Positions 7,932 to 17,047 of a stretch of DNA of 64,000 nt are shown in pieces (position 1 is the first letter of the stretch; each line of letters opens with the position of its first letter). The notes under the pieces are model-generated. The model was not told the DNA's origin, searched no databases, and was given only the letters and a program-made list of their open reading frames with translations. The stretch is from assembly GCA_022483015.1 (NCBI GenBank), contig JAKVOB010000001.1:1-64000 (forward strand), read 5' to 3'. The DNA is from Atopobiaceae bacterium (GTDB taxonomy: Bacteria; Actinomycetota; Coriobacteriia; Coriobacteriales; Atopobiaceae). Position numbers and translations under genes: made by a program.

Positions 7932-8306
7932 ATGGCATTCGGATTCAAGCTCAAGACCGTAAGGACCAAGAACTCCTATGCGAGCAACGAGGAGCTCTTC
8001 GAGCGCATCAAGGACGAGGAGTTCGAGGCGGGGGCACCGAAGCTCGCGAAGAACGGCCTCACCGAGATCATCGTGTTCCCGCCGCTCGACCGACAGAACC
8101 AGGTCTGGGTCATGATGGCCGGAAAGAACAAGATCCAGGTTCAGAAGTCGGAGCTTGTGGGCGCCGGGAACATGGCGGCCAACGAGGTGCTCGAGCAGGT
8201 CACCGGGGGCATCTTCGGCATGAAGTCGATCATGGGCAAGAATGCGAAGCACATCGAGCAGCTCGTCGTGGCCACTGCCGACGAGCTTGAGGCCCTTGGC
8301 CTCTGA
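7932..8306 (+). CDS. Conserved-looking hypothetical protein (124 aa)
   Basis: The ATG at 7932 follows a good ribosome site (GGGGACAGG). The soluble 124-residue product starts MAFGFKLKTVRTK and has charged helical stretches (NEELFERIKDEEFEAG), a beta-like IIVFPPLDRQNQVWVMMAGKN segment and a C-terminal ATADELEAL helix. It has no signal peptide, membrane span or cysteine. It stands alone, divergent from the suf operon across 246 bp, and a stand-alone cytoplasmic role is all that can be inferred. I do not recognise the family. Confidence 0.75.
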   Translation: MAFGFKLKTVRTKNSYASNEELFERIKDEEFEAGAPKLAKNGLTEIIVFPPLDRQNQVWVMMAGKNKIQVQKSELVGAGNMAANEVLEQVTGGIFGMKSIMGKNAKHIEQLVVATADELEALGL

Positions 8307-8369
8307 CCAAGTCGGAACCCAGCAATTACAGGCTGACAAGATGCCTGTACAAGAATGAGAGGAACCAGC

Positions 8370-8982
8370 GTGAACAAGCACATCATCCATGAGGCATCCG
8401 TCCTTGGCGTCGCCCTGACCCTGATGGGCCTCCCGCTTGCCGGCTGCGGCTCAACCACGCAGAGCAACGCATCGGGAGCGGGCACCAGCAGCACCACCGC
8501 CTCGACGAGCGCGGCGGACCTCGACGAGCGCGGCGACGACCTCGAAGTCGTCCTCGGCTACGACGACGAGCGAGACCAGCGAGTCCACCGAGAGCGACAC
8601 GACCGAGTTCTCGATCAGCGAGAGCGAGATCGCCGAGGCCTATGTGGGCACCGACGAGGCCGGCGAGGCCGTCTACTGGATCTGCAACGCGGACGGCAGC
8701 AAGGCCGGGCTCTTCATCATCACGAGCTCGGGCGACTATGTGAGCTTCCTCGGGCCGACCGAGGTCGACGGGAACATCATCACCGTCACCGACGCCGTGA
8801 CCGGCAACGCCTGCGCCATCGGCGTGAGCACGAATGACGACGGCAGCATCGCGGTCACGGGCTCCGTCGCGACGACCGACGGTGCGACGGCAGACTTCAA
8901 CACCACCTTCGTCCCATGCGACATCTCGCAGGCGTTCTCGATCCTCCAAGGCGTCAGCGAGTATGCAAACATGATTGCATAA
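8370..8982 (+). pseudogene. Lipoprotein gene disrupted by a small tandem duplication
   Basis: A GTG start at 8370 with GAGAGGAA upstream begins a lipoprotein: a short signal ending in the lipobox LAGC, then a Ser/Thr/Ala-rich linker. The frame is lost at 8500-8537, where a 17-bp block is repeated with a 19-bp step. The correct C-terminal part (EAYVGTDEAGEAVYWIC to YANMIA) continues in the next frame to the stop at 8980-8982. Removing one 19-bp unit gives a continuous 197-residue protein whose linker reads through as TASTSAATTSKSSS. The globular domain is unknown to me. As written, the product ends early with an aberrant charged tail. This could be a phase-variable repeat, a recent mutation or an assembly artefact. 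Confidence 0.75.
8500..8537. repeat. Tandem duplication causing a frameshift
   Basis: The 17-bp block CCTCGACGAGCGCGGCG occurs at 8500-8516 and again at 8519-8535. The 19-bp period is not a multiple of three, so the extra copy shifts the lipoprotein frame by one. Confidence 0.85.
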
Positions 8983-9053
8983 TACAAACAACATGCTTTT
9001 ATGAAAGATGTACCATGGTTCTTCGCTCATGGCCTTGTCGTCCATCGTACGCC

Positions 9054-9092
9054 GAAGCACCGACACGCCGCTGGCTGTGTCGGTGCTTCTTT
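9054..9092 (+). terminator. Rho-independent terminator-like hairpin
   Basis: A perfect 13-bp stem, GAAGCACCGACAC/GTGTCGGTGCTTC (9054-9066 and 9077-9089), with a 10-nt loop and a short TTT run. It lies 70 nt after the lipoprotein gene and ends 14 nt before the next start, so it may end the lipoprotein transcript or attenuate the regulator gene. Confidence 0.65.
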
Positions 9093-9105
9093 GCGAGGAA
9101 CCAGC

Positions 9106-11679
9106 ATGTCTCCCCTTCCCACCAGCACATACCTCACTGACGACCTCTGCGAGTTGTTCGGTGACGCAGTCGAGGGGTGCCGCATCATCATGTTCAGCGC
9201 GCCCACTGGCTGCGGCAAGTCCGTCCAGTCACGGGGGCTCCTTCGTCTATACGGCATCCCGTTTGTGGAATGCCATGGTTCCGAGGCCGACCTGGCCGAA
9301 CATATAGAGAGCGGCATCGGAAGAGACGGCCACGCCGTGAGCGACCGGGGCGAGACGACTCTTCCCCCTGGGGACAGGGGCGTCCGCAGGGGCACCTGTC
9401 GTCGCGATGCCGTCCTGGTTGACGACCTCCAGCTCCTTGCATCACCATCCGACCAGCGCGTCCTTGCCGAGCTGATCGCCACTCATCCAGAGACGCTGTT
9501 CGTCCTTTGCGGCCGCTGCCCTCTGCCGGCATGGCTGTCCTCCTTCGAGGCCGCCCGCCAGACGCTGACCATCGAGCCAGAGGATCTCGTCCTCGACGAG
9601 GCGTCGCTCAGGCGCCTGTTCGATGGCCGTCATGCCAAGCATACGGACGATCTGCTCCATGAGATTATTGGATACACAAAGGGATATCCCCTGCTGACAA
9701 GCATCCTCATGGAGGGTCTTCGCAAGCAGCACGCAAGGGGAAACGACCTCGTCCTCTCGGACGAGCTCAAGGAACGGAGCATGCTCCGGCTCTACTCCTT
9801 TTACGACGAGATGGTCTATCGGGCCTTCACCGCGGACGAGAGGCACCTGCTCCTGTGCCTTGCGCCATTCGACCACCTCGACGATGGGTTCGCAGTCGCG
9901 CTGACAGGCGACTCCCGGGCCCCACAGATGATAGCCAGGCTACGGGTCGAGACGCGCATGTTCCGTACCAACTCATTGTCGACCCTCTCATTCTGGTCCG
10001 TCTTCCAGTCGTACCTCCTCTGGAGGATGCGTAAGGACTGGTCGTCGGACGAGCGCGAGGAGGTCTACTCGAACGCCGCGGGGTACTTCGAGGCATCGGG
10101 AGACATCGTCGATGCCGTCAAGTGCTACGACCTCTACGAGAACCGTGAGAAGGTCATCGAGCTCCTTTCACGACACTCCAGAAAGAACCCTCGCATGGGA
10201 AGCTATCGCGAGCTTGCGCCCTACTATTTCTCGCTCACGGACCAAGAGGCCCGTGTGTCTCCGGACCTCATGTCCGGACTCAGCATGGCCGAGATGCTGT
10301 TCGGGAACTATGAAAGGTCAGACCATTGGTATGACGTCCTAAGCGAATGCGTGAGCTCGGCTGATACCACTCCCCAAGATCGCAAGCAGGCCCAGTCCGA
10401 CCTCTACTACCTTGACATGGCCCTCCTACAAAGGACCTCCGGCCAGGAGACCGGGCTCATCATCTCGATGGTCAAGGCGATCGCCTCGGGGCTGCTCGAC
10501 CGCGAGTCCTTCTCGTTCTCGGTCACGAGCGGCCTGCCTTCGATTCTCAACGGGGGAAGGGACTTCAGCGCCTGGGTCGGTCGGGACCGACTGCTCTACA
10601 AGACGATGGCCAAGCCCATCGTGAGCCTCCTCGGCAAGGACGGGGCGGGACTCCCGCTCTGCGCCATCACGGAGAGCCTCTTCGAGAAGGGCGAGGAGGT
10701 CAGTCCGTACATCGTGAGCCTCGCATCAAGCGTCCCGGACGTAAGGCTCAGGGGGACGCCCGACATCGAGTATGCCATCGTCGGACTTCTCGCTCGCATC
10801 CACATCGCTCGGAATCGCCCACAGGAGGCACGTTCCCTCGTAGCCGACCTTCAAAGGCAGTTCCTCGCCGATGGCGACAGCGCCTTCCTCCCCAACATCG
10901 AGGCGAGCATCGTCCGTATCGCCCTTTACCAAGGAGATGGCGCCACGTGGAAGAGATGGCTGGCGACACGGGCACCGAAGGTGACGCTCAGCCCCTATGG
11001 CATGGATCGGTACCTCTATCAGACCCTTGCATTGGCCTACCTTGCCGAAGGCAAGAACGAGGCAGTACTCCTGGCGATGGCCCCTTGGCGCACCGTCTTC
11101 GAGAGATGCAATCGCACCATCGACCTCATCGGCCTCCATGCGCTCACCGCAATCGCCCTCTACAGGGCGGCATGCCCAAGCGAGGCACGGGGCGCGTCCG
11201 ATGCCCACATGCACGCCCCCTCTCCGGACCAGGTCCCCCACCAAGGGTCCCCATATGCTCCAGGCCCCGTCCCGTCGAGCTGGTCGATGGAACTGGCGAA
11301 GGCGTTGGAGGGGGCGCACGAGTTCGGATACGTTCGGCCCATCTCGCAGTATGGCATCGCGATCCTCCCGCTCCTCGAGCGCTGCGGCTACGGAGGGGAC
11401 CCCGAATGGTTCGATGACGTCATGTCAGACACCCGGCTCAGGGCAACCTATTACCCGCGCTATCTGCAACCTCGCCATAAGCTCTTGGAACCGCTCACCT
11501 CTACCGAGCAGAAGGTCCTGAGGCTGCTCGCCGGCGACATGTCGAACGCACGGATCGGAGAGGTCCTGGACATCAAGCTCCCGACCGTCAAGACCCACGT
11601 AAGCCATATCATGCAGAAGCTCGACGTCTCGTCGCGAGCACAGGCCAAGACGGCCGCACGGGAGATGGACCTCCTCTAG
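9106..11679 (+). CDS. Large LuxR-type ATPase transcriptional regulator (MalT-like)
   Basis: An 857-residue regulator. Near the N-terminus is a P-loop, APTGCGKS (32-39), and a Walker B-like VLVDDLQLL, forming an NTPase (MalT/LAL-type) module. A long alpha-helical middle of TPR-like character follows, and a C-terminal LuxR helix-turn-helix (LTSTEQKVLRLLAGDMSNARIG and TVKTHVSHIMQKL, about 797-857). These proteins bind an inducer through the middle part, hydrolyse ATP and activate transcription. ATG at 9106 is chosen because GAGGAACC sits just upstream and homology-like sequence begins there; the open frame extends to 9001 without a ribosome site. Neighbouring genes do not reveal the inducer. Large LuxR regulators of this kind are common in Coriobacteriia. 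Confidence 0.88.
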   Translation: MSPLPTSTYLTDDLCELFGDAVEGCRIIMFSAPTGCGKSVQSRGLLRLYGIPFVECHGSEADLAEHIESGIGRDGHAVSDRGETTLPPGDRGVRRGTCRRDAVLVDDLQLLASPSDQRVLAELIATHPETLFVLCGRCPLPAWLSSFEAARQTLTIEPEDLVLDEASLRRLFDGRHAKHTDDLLHEIIGYTKGYPLLTSILMEGLRKQHARGNDLVLSDELKERSMLRLYSFYDEMVYRAFTADERHLLLCLAPFDHLDDGFAVALTGDSRAPQMIARLRVETRMFRTNSLSTLSFWSVFQSYLLWRMRKDWSSDEREEVYSNAAGYFEASGDIVDAVKCYDLYENREKVIELLSRHSRKNPRMGSYRELAPYYFSLTDQEARVSPDLMSGLSMAEMLFGNYERSDHWYDVLSECVSSADTTPQDRKQAQSDLYYLDMALLQRTSGQETGLIISMVKAIASGLLDRESFSFSVTSGLPSILNGGRDFSAWVGRDRLLYKTMAKPIVSLLGKDGAGLPLCAITESLFEKGEEVSPYIVSLASSVPDVRLRGTPDIEYAIVGLLARIHIARNRPQEARSLVADLQRQFLADGDSAFLPNIEASIVRIALYQGDGATWKRWLATRAPKVTLSPYGMDRYLYQTLALAYLAEGKNEAVLLAMAPWRTVFERCNRTIDLIGLHALTAIALYRAACPSEARGASDAHMHAPSPDQVPHQGSPYAPGPVPSSWSMELAKALEGAHEFGYVRPISQYGIAILPLLERCGYGGDPEWFDDVMSDTRLRATYYPRYLQPRHKLLEPLTSTEQKVLRLLAGDMSNARIGEVLDIKLPTVKTHVSHIMQKLDVSSRAQAKTAAREMDLL

Positions 11680-11810
11680 GCCACGGTCACACGAGATGGC
11701 ACAGGTGGGCCGAGGGGCCTGGCCGTCCCCACCCATGCCCTGCCTTCCACCTTCCACCTTCCGAGCGTCGGCATCAGCCGGTCTTGGCCCGTCCGAAAGA
11801 GAAACTCTTT

Positions 11811-11831
11811 AATTCCTACTTGTTTACTAGG
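11811..11831. promoter_or_regulatory. Putative operator upstream of cysK, suf-like
   Basis: The sequence ATTCCTACTTGTTTACTAGG contains CCTA and TAGG arms nine bases apart. It shares the 10-bp core TCCTACTTGT with the suf operator at 7729-7738. It lies in an A/T-rich patch of the otherwise GC-rich 258-bp gap, about 107 nt before the cysK start. Control by the suf-linked Rrf2 protein is an inference. Confidence 0.45.
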
Positions 11832-11937
11832 TCTTGAAGTGGCACACTGTCTCACCAACGGACGGCGACGGCCCACGACACGACTCGGCCATGGTCTGGC
11901 GTACACTCGTCCGGAAGCAACGACCAGGGAGGTCATC

Positions 11938-12846
11938 ATGCACGTAGCAAACCACGTAGAGGCCCTCATCGGGCAAACCCCACTCATCGACCTGTCCGAC
12001 CTCTGCGACGGCGCCGCCCACGTGCTCGGCAAGTACGAGGCCACCAACCCCGGCGGCTCGGTCAAGGACCGCGTGGCCAAGGCCATGCTCGACGCCGCCG
12101 AGAATGACGGCACGCTGAAGCCCGGCGGCACCGTGATCGAGCCCACCAGCGGCAACACCGGCGTGGGCCTTGCCATGCTCACGGCAGCCCGCGGCTACAA
12201 GATGGTCCTCACCATGCCCGAGACCATGAGCATCGAGCGCCGTAAGCTCGCTGCCGCCTATGGTGCCCAGATCGTGCTCACCCCCGGCAAGGACGGGATG
12301 GCCGGCGCCGTGGCCAAGGCCAAGGAGCTCCAGGCCGCCACTCCCGGCTCCATCATCGCCGGGCAGTTCGACAACCCCGCAAACCCCCAGGCCCACTACG
12401 AGACCACCGGCCCCGAGATCTGGCGCGACACCGAGGGTGCCGTGGACGCCATCGTGGCCGGCGTGGGCACGGGTGGCACCGTCTCTGGTACCGGCCGCTT
12501 CCTGAAGGAGCACAAGGCCAGCGTGCACGTGGTGGCCGTGGAGCCCTCAGAGAGCCAGGTGCTCGCCGGAGGCGCTGCCGGACCTCATAAGATCCAGGGC
12601 ATCGGCGCGAACTTCGTGCCAGGCAACTTCGACCGCGACGTGGTCGACGAGATCCTGCCCGTGCCGTCCGACGAGGCCGTCTCCACCAAGGCCACGCTCG
12701 CCGACAACGAGGGCCTGCTCGTGGGCATCTCGTCAGGTGCCGCCGTGTGGGCTGCCGTGCAGCTGGCCAAGCGCCCCGAGTTCGCCGGCAAGACCATCGT
12801 GGCGATCCTGCCCGACACCGGCGAGAGGTACCTCTCGATGCAGTAG
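11938..12846 (+). CDS. cysK: Cysteine synthase (O-acetylserine sulfhydrylase)
   Basis: This 302-residue PLP enzyme makes L-cysteine from O-acetylserine and sulfide. The PLP lysine is Lys43 in NPGGSVKDR; other family motifs are TSGNTGVGL, the phosphate-binding GTGGTVSGTG, and SSGAAVWAA near the C-terminus, which ends LPDTGERYLSMQ. Length and motifs fit CysK rather than cystathionine beta-synthase, as there is no CBS extension. The ATG at 11938 has GGGAGG upstream. It is monocistronic, ended by the terminator at 12871. It supplies the substrate of SufS, which makes the shared operator motif sensible. Confidence 0.94.
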   Translation: MHVANHVEALIGQTPLIDLSDLCDGAAHVLGKYEATNPGGSVKDRVAKAMLDAAENDGTLKPGGTVIEPTSGNTGVGLAMLTAARGYKMVLTMPETMSIERRKLAAAYGAQIVLTPGKDGMAGAVAKAKELQAATPGSIIAGQFDNPANPQAHYETTGPEIWRDTEGAVDAIVAGVGTGGTVSGTGRFLKEHKASVHVVAVEPSESQVLAGGAAGPHKIQGIGANFVPGNFDRDVVDEILPVPSDEAVSTKATLADNEGLLVGISSGAAVWAAVQLAKRPEFAGKTIVAILPDTGERYLSMQ

Positions 12847-12870
12847 CGCCGAGACGAGACGAGGCATCGG

Positions 12871-12903
12871 GGGCCCGTCGGCAGAACGCCGGCGGGCCCT
12901 TCT
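12871..12903 (+). terminator. Terminator after cysK
   Basis: A 12-bp GC-rich stem (GGGCCCGTCGGC/GCCGGCGGGCCC, one G-U pair) with loop AGAAC at 12871-12899, followed by TTCT, 25 nt after the cysK stop. Confidence 0.75.
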
Positions 12904-13049
12904 CGGCGGTGATGAGATCGTGCCATGCCTCATGGCGCCGTCACGTAACGGGCCGGTCACATCAGGCCGATTTGCCCTCCCCGCAGGCGCGCCCCCGTCG
13001 TACCATAAGAGGGTCGCATCGGAGCACGCCCACCTGGAAGGGTCTTGCC

Positions 13050-16000
13050 ATGGTCTCCCGTATCTACGTTGAGAAGAAGTCCGGATTCGACGTCGAGGCA
13101 TCCCAGCTCACACACGAGCTCAAGGGCATCCTCGGCATCTCGGGCCTCACGCAGGTCCGCATCGTCAACCGCTACGACGTGGAGGGCATCGACGAGGGGC
13201 TCTTCTCGACCTGCGTCCCCACCGTCTTCTCGGAGCCCCAGGTCGACGTCGCGACCACCGACCAGCCCGACGCTGCCGGCGCCACCGTCTTCGCGGTGGA
13301 GTACCTGCCTGGGCAGTTCGACCAGCGTGCCGACTCCGCCAGCCAATGCATCCAGCTCATCAGCCAGGGAGCCCGTCCCGACGTGCGCTCGGCCAAGCTC
13401 TACTACCTCGCCGGCACCCTCACGCCCGAAGACGTCGAGGCCGTGAAGTCCTACGTGATCAACCCCGTCGAGGCCCGCGAGGCCTCGCTCGAGACGCGCG
13501 CGACCCTCAAGATGAACGTGGCCGTGCCCACCACCGTCGAGACCCTGACCGGCTTCCGCACCATGGACGAGGCGGCGCTCGCGGCCTTCATCGACGAGCG
13601 CGGCCTTGCCATGGACCTCGCCGACCTCGCCTTCTGCCAGGAGTACTTCACCGGCGAGCAGCGCGACCCCACCATCACCGAGATCAAGATGATCGACACC
13701 TACTGGTCGGACCACTGCCGCCACACCACCTTCGGCACGATCCTCGACGACGTCGCCATCGACGACGACATCGTGCAGAAGGCCTTCGACGCCTACCTGG
13801 CCATGCGCCACGAGCTCGGGCGTGACGAGAAGCCCGTCTGCCTCATGGACATGGGCACCATCGGCGCCAAGTGGCTCAAGCACCAGGGTGTCCTCAAGAA
13901 CCTCGACGAGTCCGAGGAGATCAACGCCTGCACCGTCAAGGTCAAGGTCGACGTGGACGGCGAGGACCAGGACTGGCTCTTCCTCTTCAAGAACGAGACC
14001 CACAACCACCCCACCGAGATCGAGCCCTTCGGTGGCGCCGCCACGTGCATCGGCGGGGCCATCCGCGACCCGCTCTCGGGCCGCAGCTACGTCTACCAGG
14101 CCATGCGCGTGACCGGCGCGGCCGACCCCACGGTCCCCGTGGCCGACACCCTTCCCGGCAAGCTCCCCCAGCGCAAGCTCGTGACCACGGCCGCGGCCGG
14201 CTACTCCAGCTACGGCAACCAGATCGGCCTCGCCACCGGCAAGGTCGACGAGCTCTACCACCCGGGCTATGCCGCAAAGCGCATGGAGATCGGCGCCGTG
14301 GTGGGAGCCACGCCGGCCGACCACGTGCGCCGCGAGGAGCCGGCGCCCGGCGACGTGATCGTGCTTCTCGGCGGGCGTACCGGCCGTGACGGCATCGGTG
14401 GTGCCACGGGAAGCTCCAAGGCCCACAACCTCGACAGCCTCGAGGAGTGCGGTGCCGAGGTCCAGAAGGGCAACCCCACGGTCGAGCGCAAGCTCCAGCG
14501 CCTGTTCCGCCGCGAGGATGCCTGCCGCCTCATCAAGCGCTGCAACGACTTCGGCGCAGGCGGCGTGTCCGTGGCCATCGGCGAGCTGGCCGACGGCCTG
14601 GCCATCGACCTCGACCGCGTCCCCAAGAAGTACGAGGGCCTCGACGGCACCGAGCTCGCCATCTCCGAGAGCCAGGAGCGCATGGCCGTGGCGCTCGCCC
14701 CGGAGGACGTCGACACCTTCATCGGCTATGCCCATGACGAGAACCTCGAGGCCACCGTCGTCGCCTCGGTCACGCAGCAGAAGCGTCTCACGATGACATG
14801 GGACGGCGCCACCATCGTGGACGTGAGCCGTGAGTTCCTCTCGTCCAACGGCGCCCCCAAGCACCAGCGCGTCCACGTGGAGGCGGCCAAGCCCTACTCC
14901 CGCACGTGGGAGGGCGACACCCTCGAGAGTCGCATGACCTCCCTCGTGAGCGACCTCAACGTCTGCTCCAACAAGGGCCTCTCCGAGCGCTTCGACTCCA
15001 CCATCGGTGCCGCCACGGTCCTCATGCCCTTCGGCGGCGCACGTCAGCTCACCCCGGCGCTCGGCATGGCCGCCAAGCTCCCCGTCGACGGCGAGACGAC
15101 CACCTGCTCCGGCATGGCCTGGGGCTTCAACCCCTACCTCATGGAGGCCGACCAGTTCGCAGGCGCCTACCTCTCGGTGGTCGAGAGCATGGCCAAGCTC
15201 GTGGCCACGGGCTTCGAGCACGAGAACGCCTACCTCAGCTTCCAGGAGTACTTCGAGCGCCTGCGCGACGAGGCCGAGCGCTGGGGCAAGCCCTGCGCGG
15301 CCGTGCTCGGAGCCCTCATGGCCCAGGTCGACCTGGGCGTGGGCGCCATCGGCGGCAAGGACTCCATGAGCGGAAGCTTCGAGCAGCTCGACGTGCCACC
15401 GACCCTCGTGAGCTTCGCCACCGCCGTGGGCACCGTCGACCACGTGACCTCCCCCGAGTGGAAGCAGGCCGGCTCGCGCCTGGTGGCGCTCGTCCCCCGC
15501 TACGCCCATGGCGGCCTCATGCCCGAGGCGGCCGGCGTGCTCGAGGCCTTCTCGATGGTCGAGGGACTCATCGCCGACGGCTCCGCACGTGCCGTGACCA
15601 CGCCAGGCTACGGCGGCATGGCCGAGGCGCTCTTCAAGAGCTGCCTTGGCAACCGCATCGGCATCGAGCTGGCCGCTGACTTCCCGGCGGACGCCCTGTT
15701 CGACCCGGCCTATGCCACCATGGTCGTCGAGCTTGCCGACGGTGCCACGCTGCCCGAGGCGACCGAGAGGGTCGCCGTGGTCCAGATCGGCCACACCACC
15801 GAGTCCTACCAGCTCGTGGCTGCCGGCGAGACGATCGACCTCGCCAAGCTCGAGGGGGCCTGGGCACGACCGCTCGAGGAGGTCTTCCCGTACCGCGCCG
15901 CCGGCGAGACGGTCACCACCCTCAACCACCAGCAGTCGGGCAGCCATGAGCGCCACAGCGCCACCCATGTGGCCAGGCCGCACGTCATCATCCCCGTGTT

Positions 16001-16775
16001 CCCCGGCACCAACTGCGAGTACGACTCCGCGCGCGCCTTCGAGCGTGCCGGCGCCGACGTCTCGACGCTCGTCATCAAGAACCTCACGCCCCAGAGCGTG
16101 GCCGAGAGCTGCGAGGCCCTCGTCTCCGAGATCCGTCGCAGCCAGATCGTCATGCTGCCCGGCGGCTTCTCGGGCGGCGACGAGCCCGACGGGTCCGCCA
16201 AGTTCATCACGGCCTTCTTCCGCGCGCCGGCCGTCACCGAGGCGGTACGTGACCTGCTGCAGGCACGCGATGGCCTCATGCTCGGCATCTGCAACGGCTT
16301 CCAGGCGCTCGTGAAGCTCGGGCTGGTCCCCTACGGCGACATCCGCCCCATGGACGACGCCTGCCCCACGCTCACGTTCAACACCATCGGACGTCACCAG
16401 AGCCGACTCGTGCGCACCCGCGTGGCGAGCGACCTGTCACCGTGGCTCAGCAAGTGCGAGGTCGGCGACATCCACACCGTGGCCATCAGCCATGGAGAGG
16501 GACGCTTCGTCGCAAGCCCCGACCTGCTCGCGCGTCTGGAGGGGGCAGGCCAGGTGGCGACCCAGTATGTGGACGCCGACGGCGTGCCGTCGCTCGACCT
16601 CGACGTGTGCCCCAACGGCTCGGTCGACGCCATCGAGGGCATCACGAGCCCCGACGGTCGTGTGCTGGGCAAGATGGGTCACACCGAGCGTAGCGGCCAC
16701 GGCCTCTACGAGAACGTCCCCGGTGACTGCTTCCAGCCGCTCATCGAGGGTGGCGTCGCGTACTTCACCGACTAG
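13050..16775 (+). CDS. purL: Phosphoribosylformylglycinamidine synthase, single chain
   Basis: A 1241-residue enzyme converting FGAR to FGAM in purine synthesis with ATP and glutamine. The N-terminal two thirds carry the two AIR-synthase-type halves (WSDHCRHTTF, KNETHNHPTEIEPFGGAATCIGGAIRD-type block near 310-340, then DFGAGGVSVAIGELADG). The C-terminal part, from about residue 975, is the glutaminase: VFPGTNCEYDSARAF, the nucleophile in GICNGFQAL, then ISHGEGRF and MGHTERSG. It fits the long single-chain class II type found in clostridia and Coriobacteriia. The ATG at 13050 follows GGAAGGG. No other pur gene is adjacent. Confidence 0.95.
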   Translation: MVSRIYVEKKSGFDVEASQLTHELKGILGISGLTQVRIVNRYDVEGIDEGLFSTCVPTVFSEPQVDVATTDQPDAAGATVFAVEYLPGQFDQRADSASQCIQLISQGARPDVRSAKLYYLAGTLTPEDVEAVKSYVINPVEAREASLETRATLKMNVAVPTTVETLTGFRTMDEAALAAFIDERGLAMDLADLAFCQEYFTGEQRDPTITEIKMIDTYWSDHCRHTTFGTILDDVAIDDDIVQKAFDAYLAMRHELGRDEKPVCLMDMGTIGAKWLKHQGVLKNLDESEEINACTVKVKVDVDGEDQDWLFLFKNETHNHPTEIEPFGGAATCIGGAIRDPLSGRSYVYQAMRVTGAADPTVPVADTLPGKLPQRKLVTTAAAGYSSYGNQIGLATGKVDELYHPGYAAKRMEIGAVVGATPADHVRREEPAPGDVIVLLGGRTGRDGIGGATGSSKAHNLDSLEECGAEVQKGNPTVERKLQRLFRREDACRLIKRCNDFGAGGVSVAIGELADGLAIDLDRVPKKYEGLDGTELAISESQERMAVALAPEDVDTFIGYAHDENLEATVVASVTQQKRLTMTWDGATIVDVSREFLSSNGAPKHQRVHVEAAKPYSRTWEGDTLESRMTSLVSDLNVCSNKGLSERFDSTIGAATVLMPFGGARQLTPALGMAAKLPVDGETTTCSGMAWGFNPYLMEADQFAGAYLSVVESMAKLVATGFEHENAYLSFQEYFERLRDEAERWGKPCAAVLGALMAQVDLGVGAIGGKDSMSGSFEQLDVPPTLVSFATAVGTVDHVTSPEWKQAGSRLVALVPRYAHGGLMPEAAGVLEAFSMVEGLIADGSARAVTTPGYGGMAEALFKSCLGNRIGIELAADFPADALFDPAYATMVVELADGATLPEATERVAVVQIGHTTESYQLVAAGETIDLAKLEGAWARPLEEVFPYRAAGETVTTLNHQQSGSHERHSATHVARPHVIIPVFPGTNCEYDSARAFERAGADVSTLVIKNLTPQSVAESCEALVSEIRRSQIVMLPGGFSGGDEPDGSAKFITAFFRAPAVTEAVRDLLQARDGLMLGICNGFQALVKLGLVPYGDIRPMDDACPTLTFNTIGRHQSRLVRTRVASDLSPWLSKCEVGDIHTVAISHGEGRFVASPDLLARLEGAGQVATQYVDADGVPSLDLDVCPNGSVDAIEGITSPDGRVLGKMGHTERSGHGLYENVPGDCFQPLIEGGVAYFTD

Positions 16776-16798
16776 CACCCTGGTCACAGTCCTCCAAA

Positions 16799-16843
16799 GG
16801 GACCCGCAGCAGCCCATCCGGGGCCGCTGCGGGTCCCTTCTTC
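16799..16843 (+). terminator. Terminator after purL
   Basis: A perfect 12-bp stem GGGACCCGCAGC/GCTGCGGGTCCC (16799-16810, 16826-16837) followed by TTCTTC, 24 nt after the purL stop. Confidence 0.85.
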
Positions 16844-17047
16844 AGACCGGTGGACGACCTTGCCCCTTCAGCTTCCTGGCACCTTGAATTCAGCTCCCCA
16901 AAAACGTTGCGCAAGCGGCGAGCATTCGGGGGAACTGTCCTCTCACCTGCCCTTCCACCCCCTACTCTGATGATGGGAAGGCAGCATCCCCCATCTCGAC
17001 GTGCCTCCCCGTGCCACGCACACCCCACCGGACGAGGAGCGACGGAC

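Noticed and set aside
11735-11765. Short CTTCCAC repeat before cysK
   Set aside because: Only two or three imperfect 7-bp units, non-coding and too small to interpret.
12957-16397. A 1146-codon open frame on the minus strand opposite purL
   Set aside because: Same effect; composition is dominated by Gly, Val, His, Leu and Ala and no domain can be seen, whereas purL has all its motifs.
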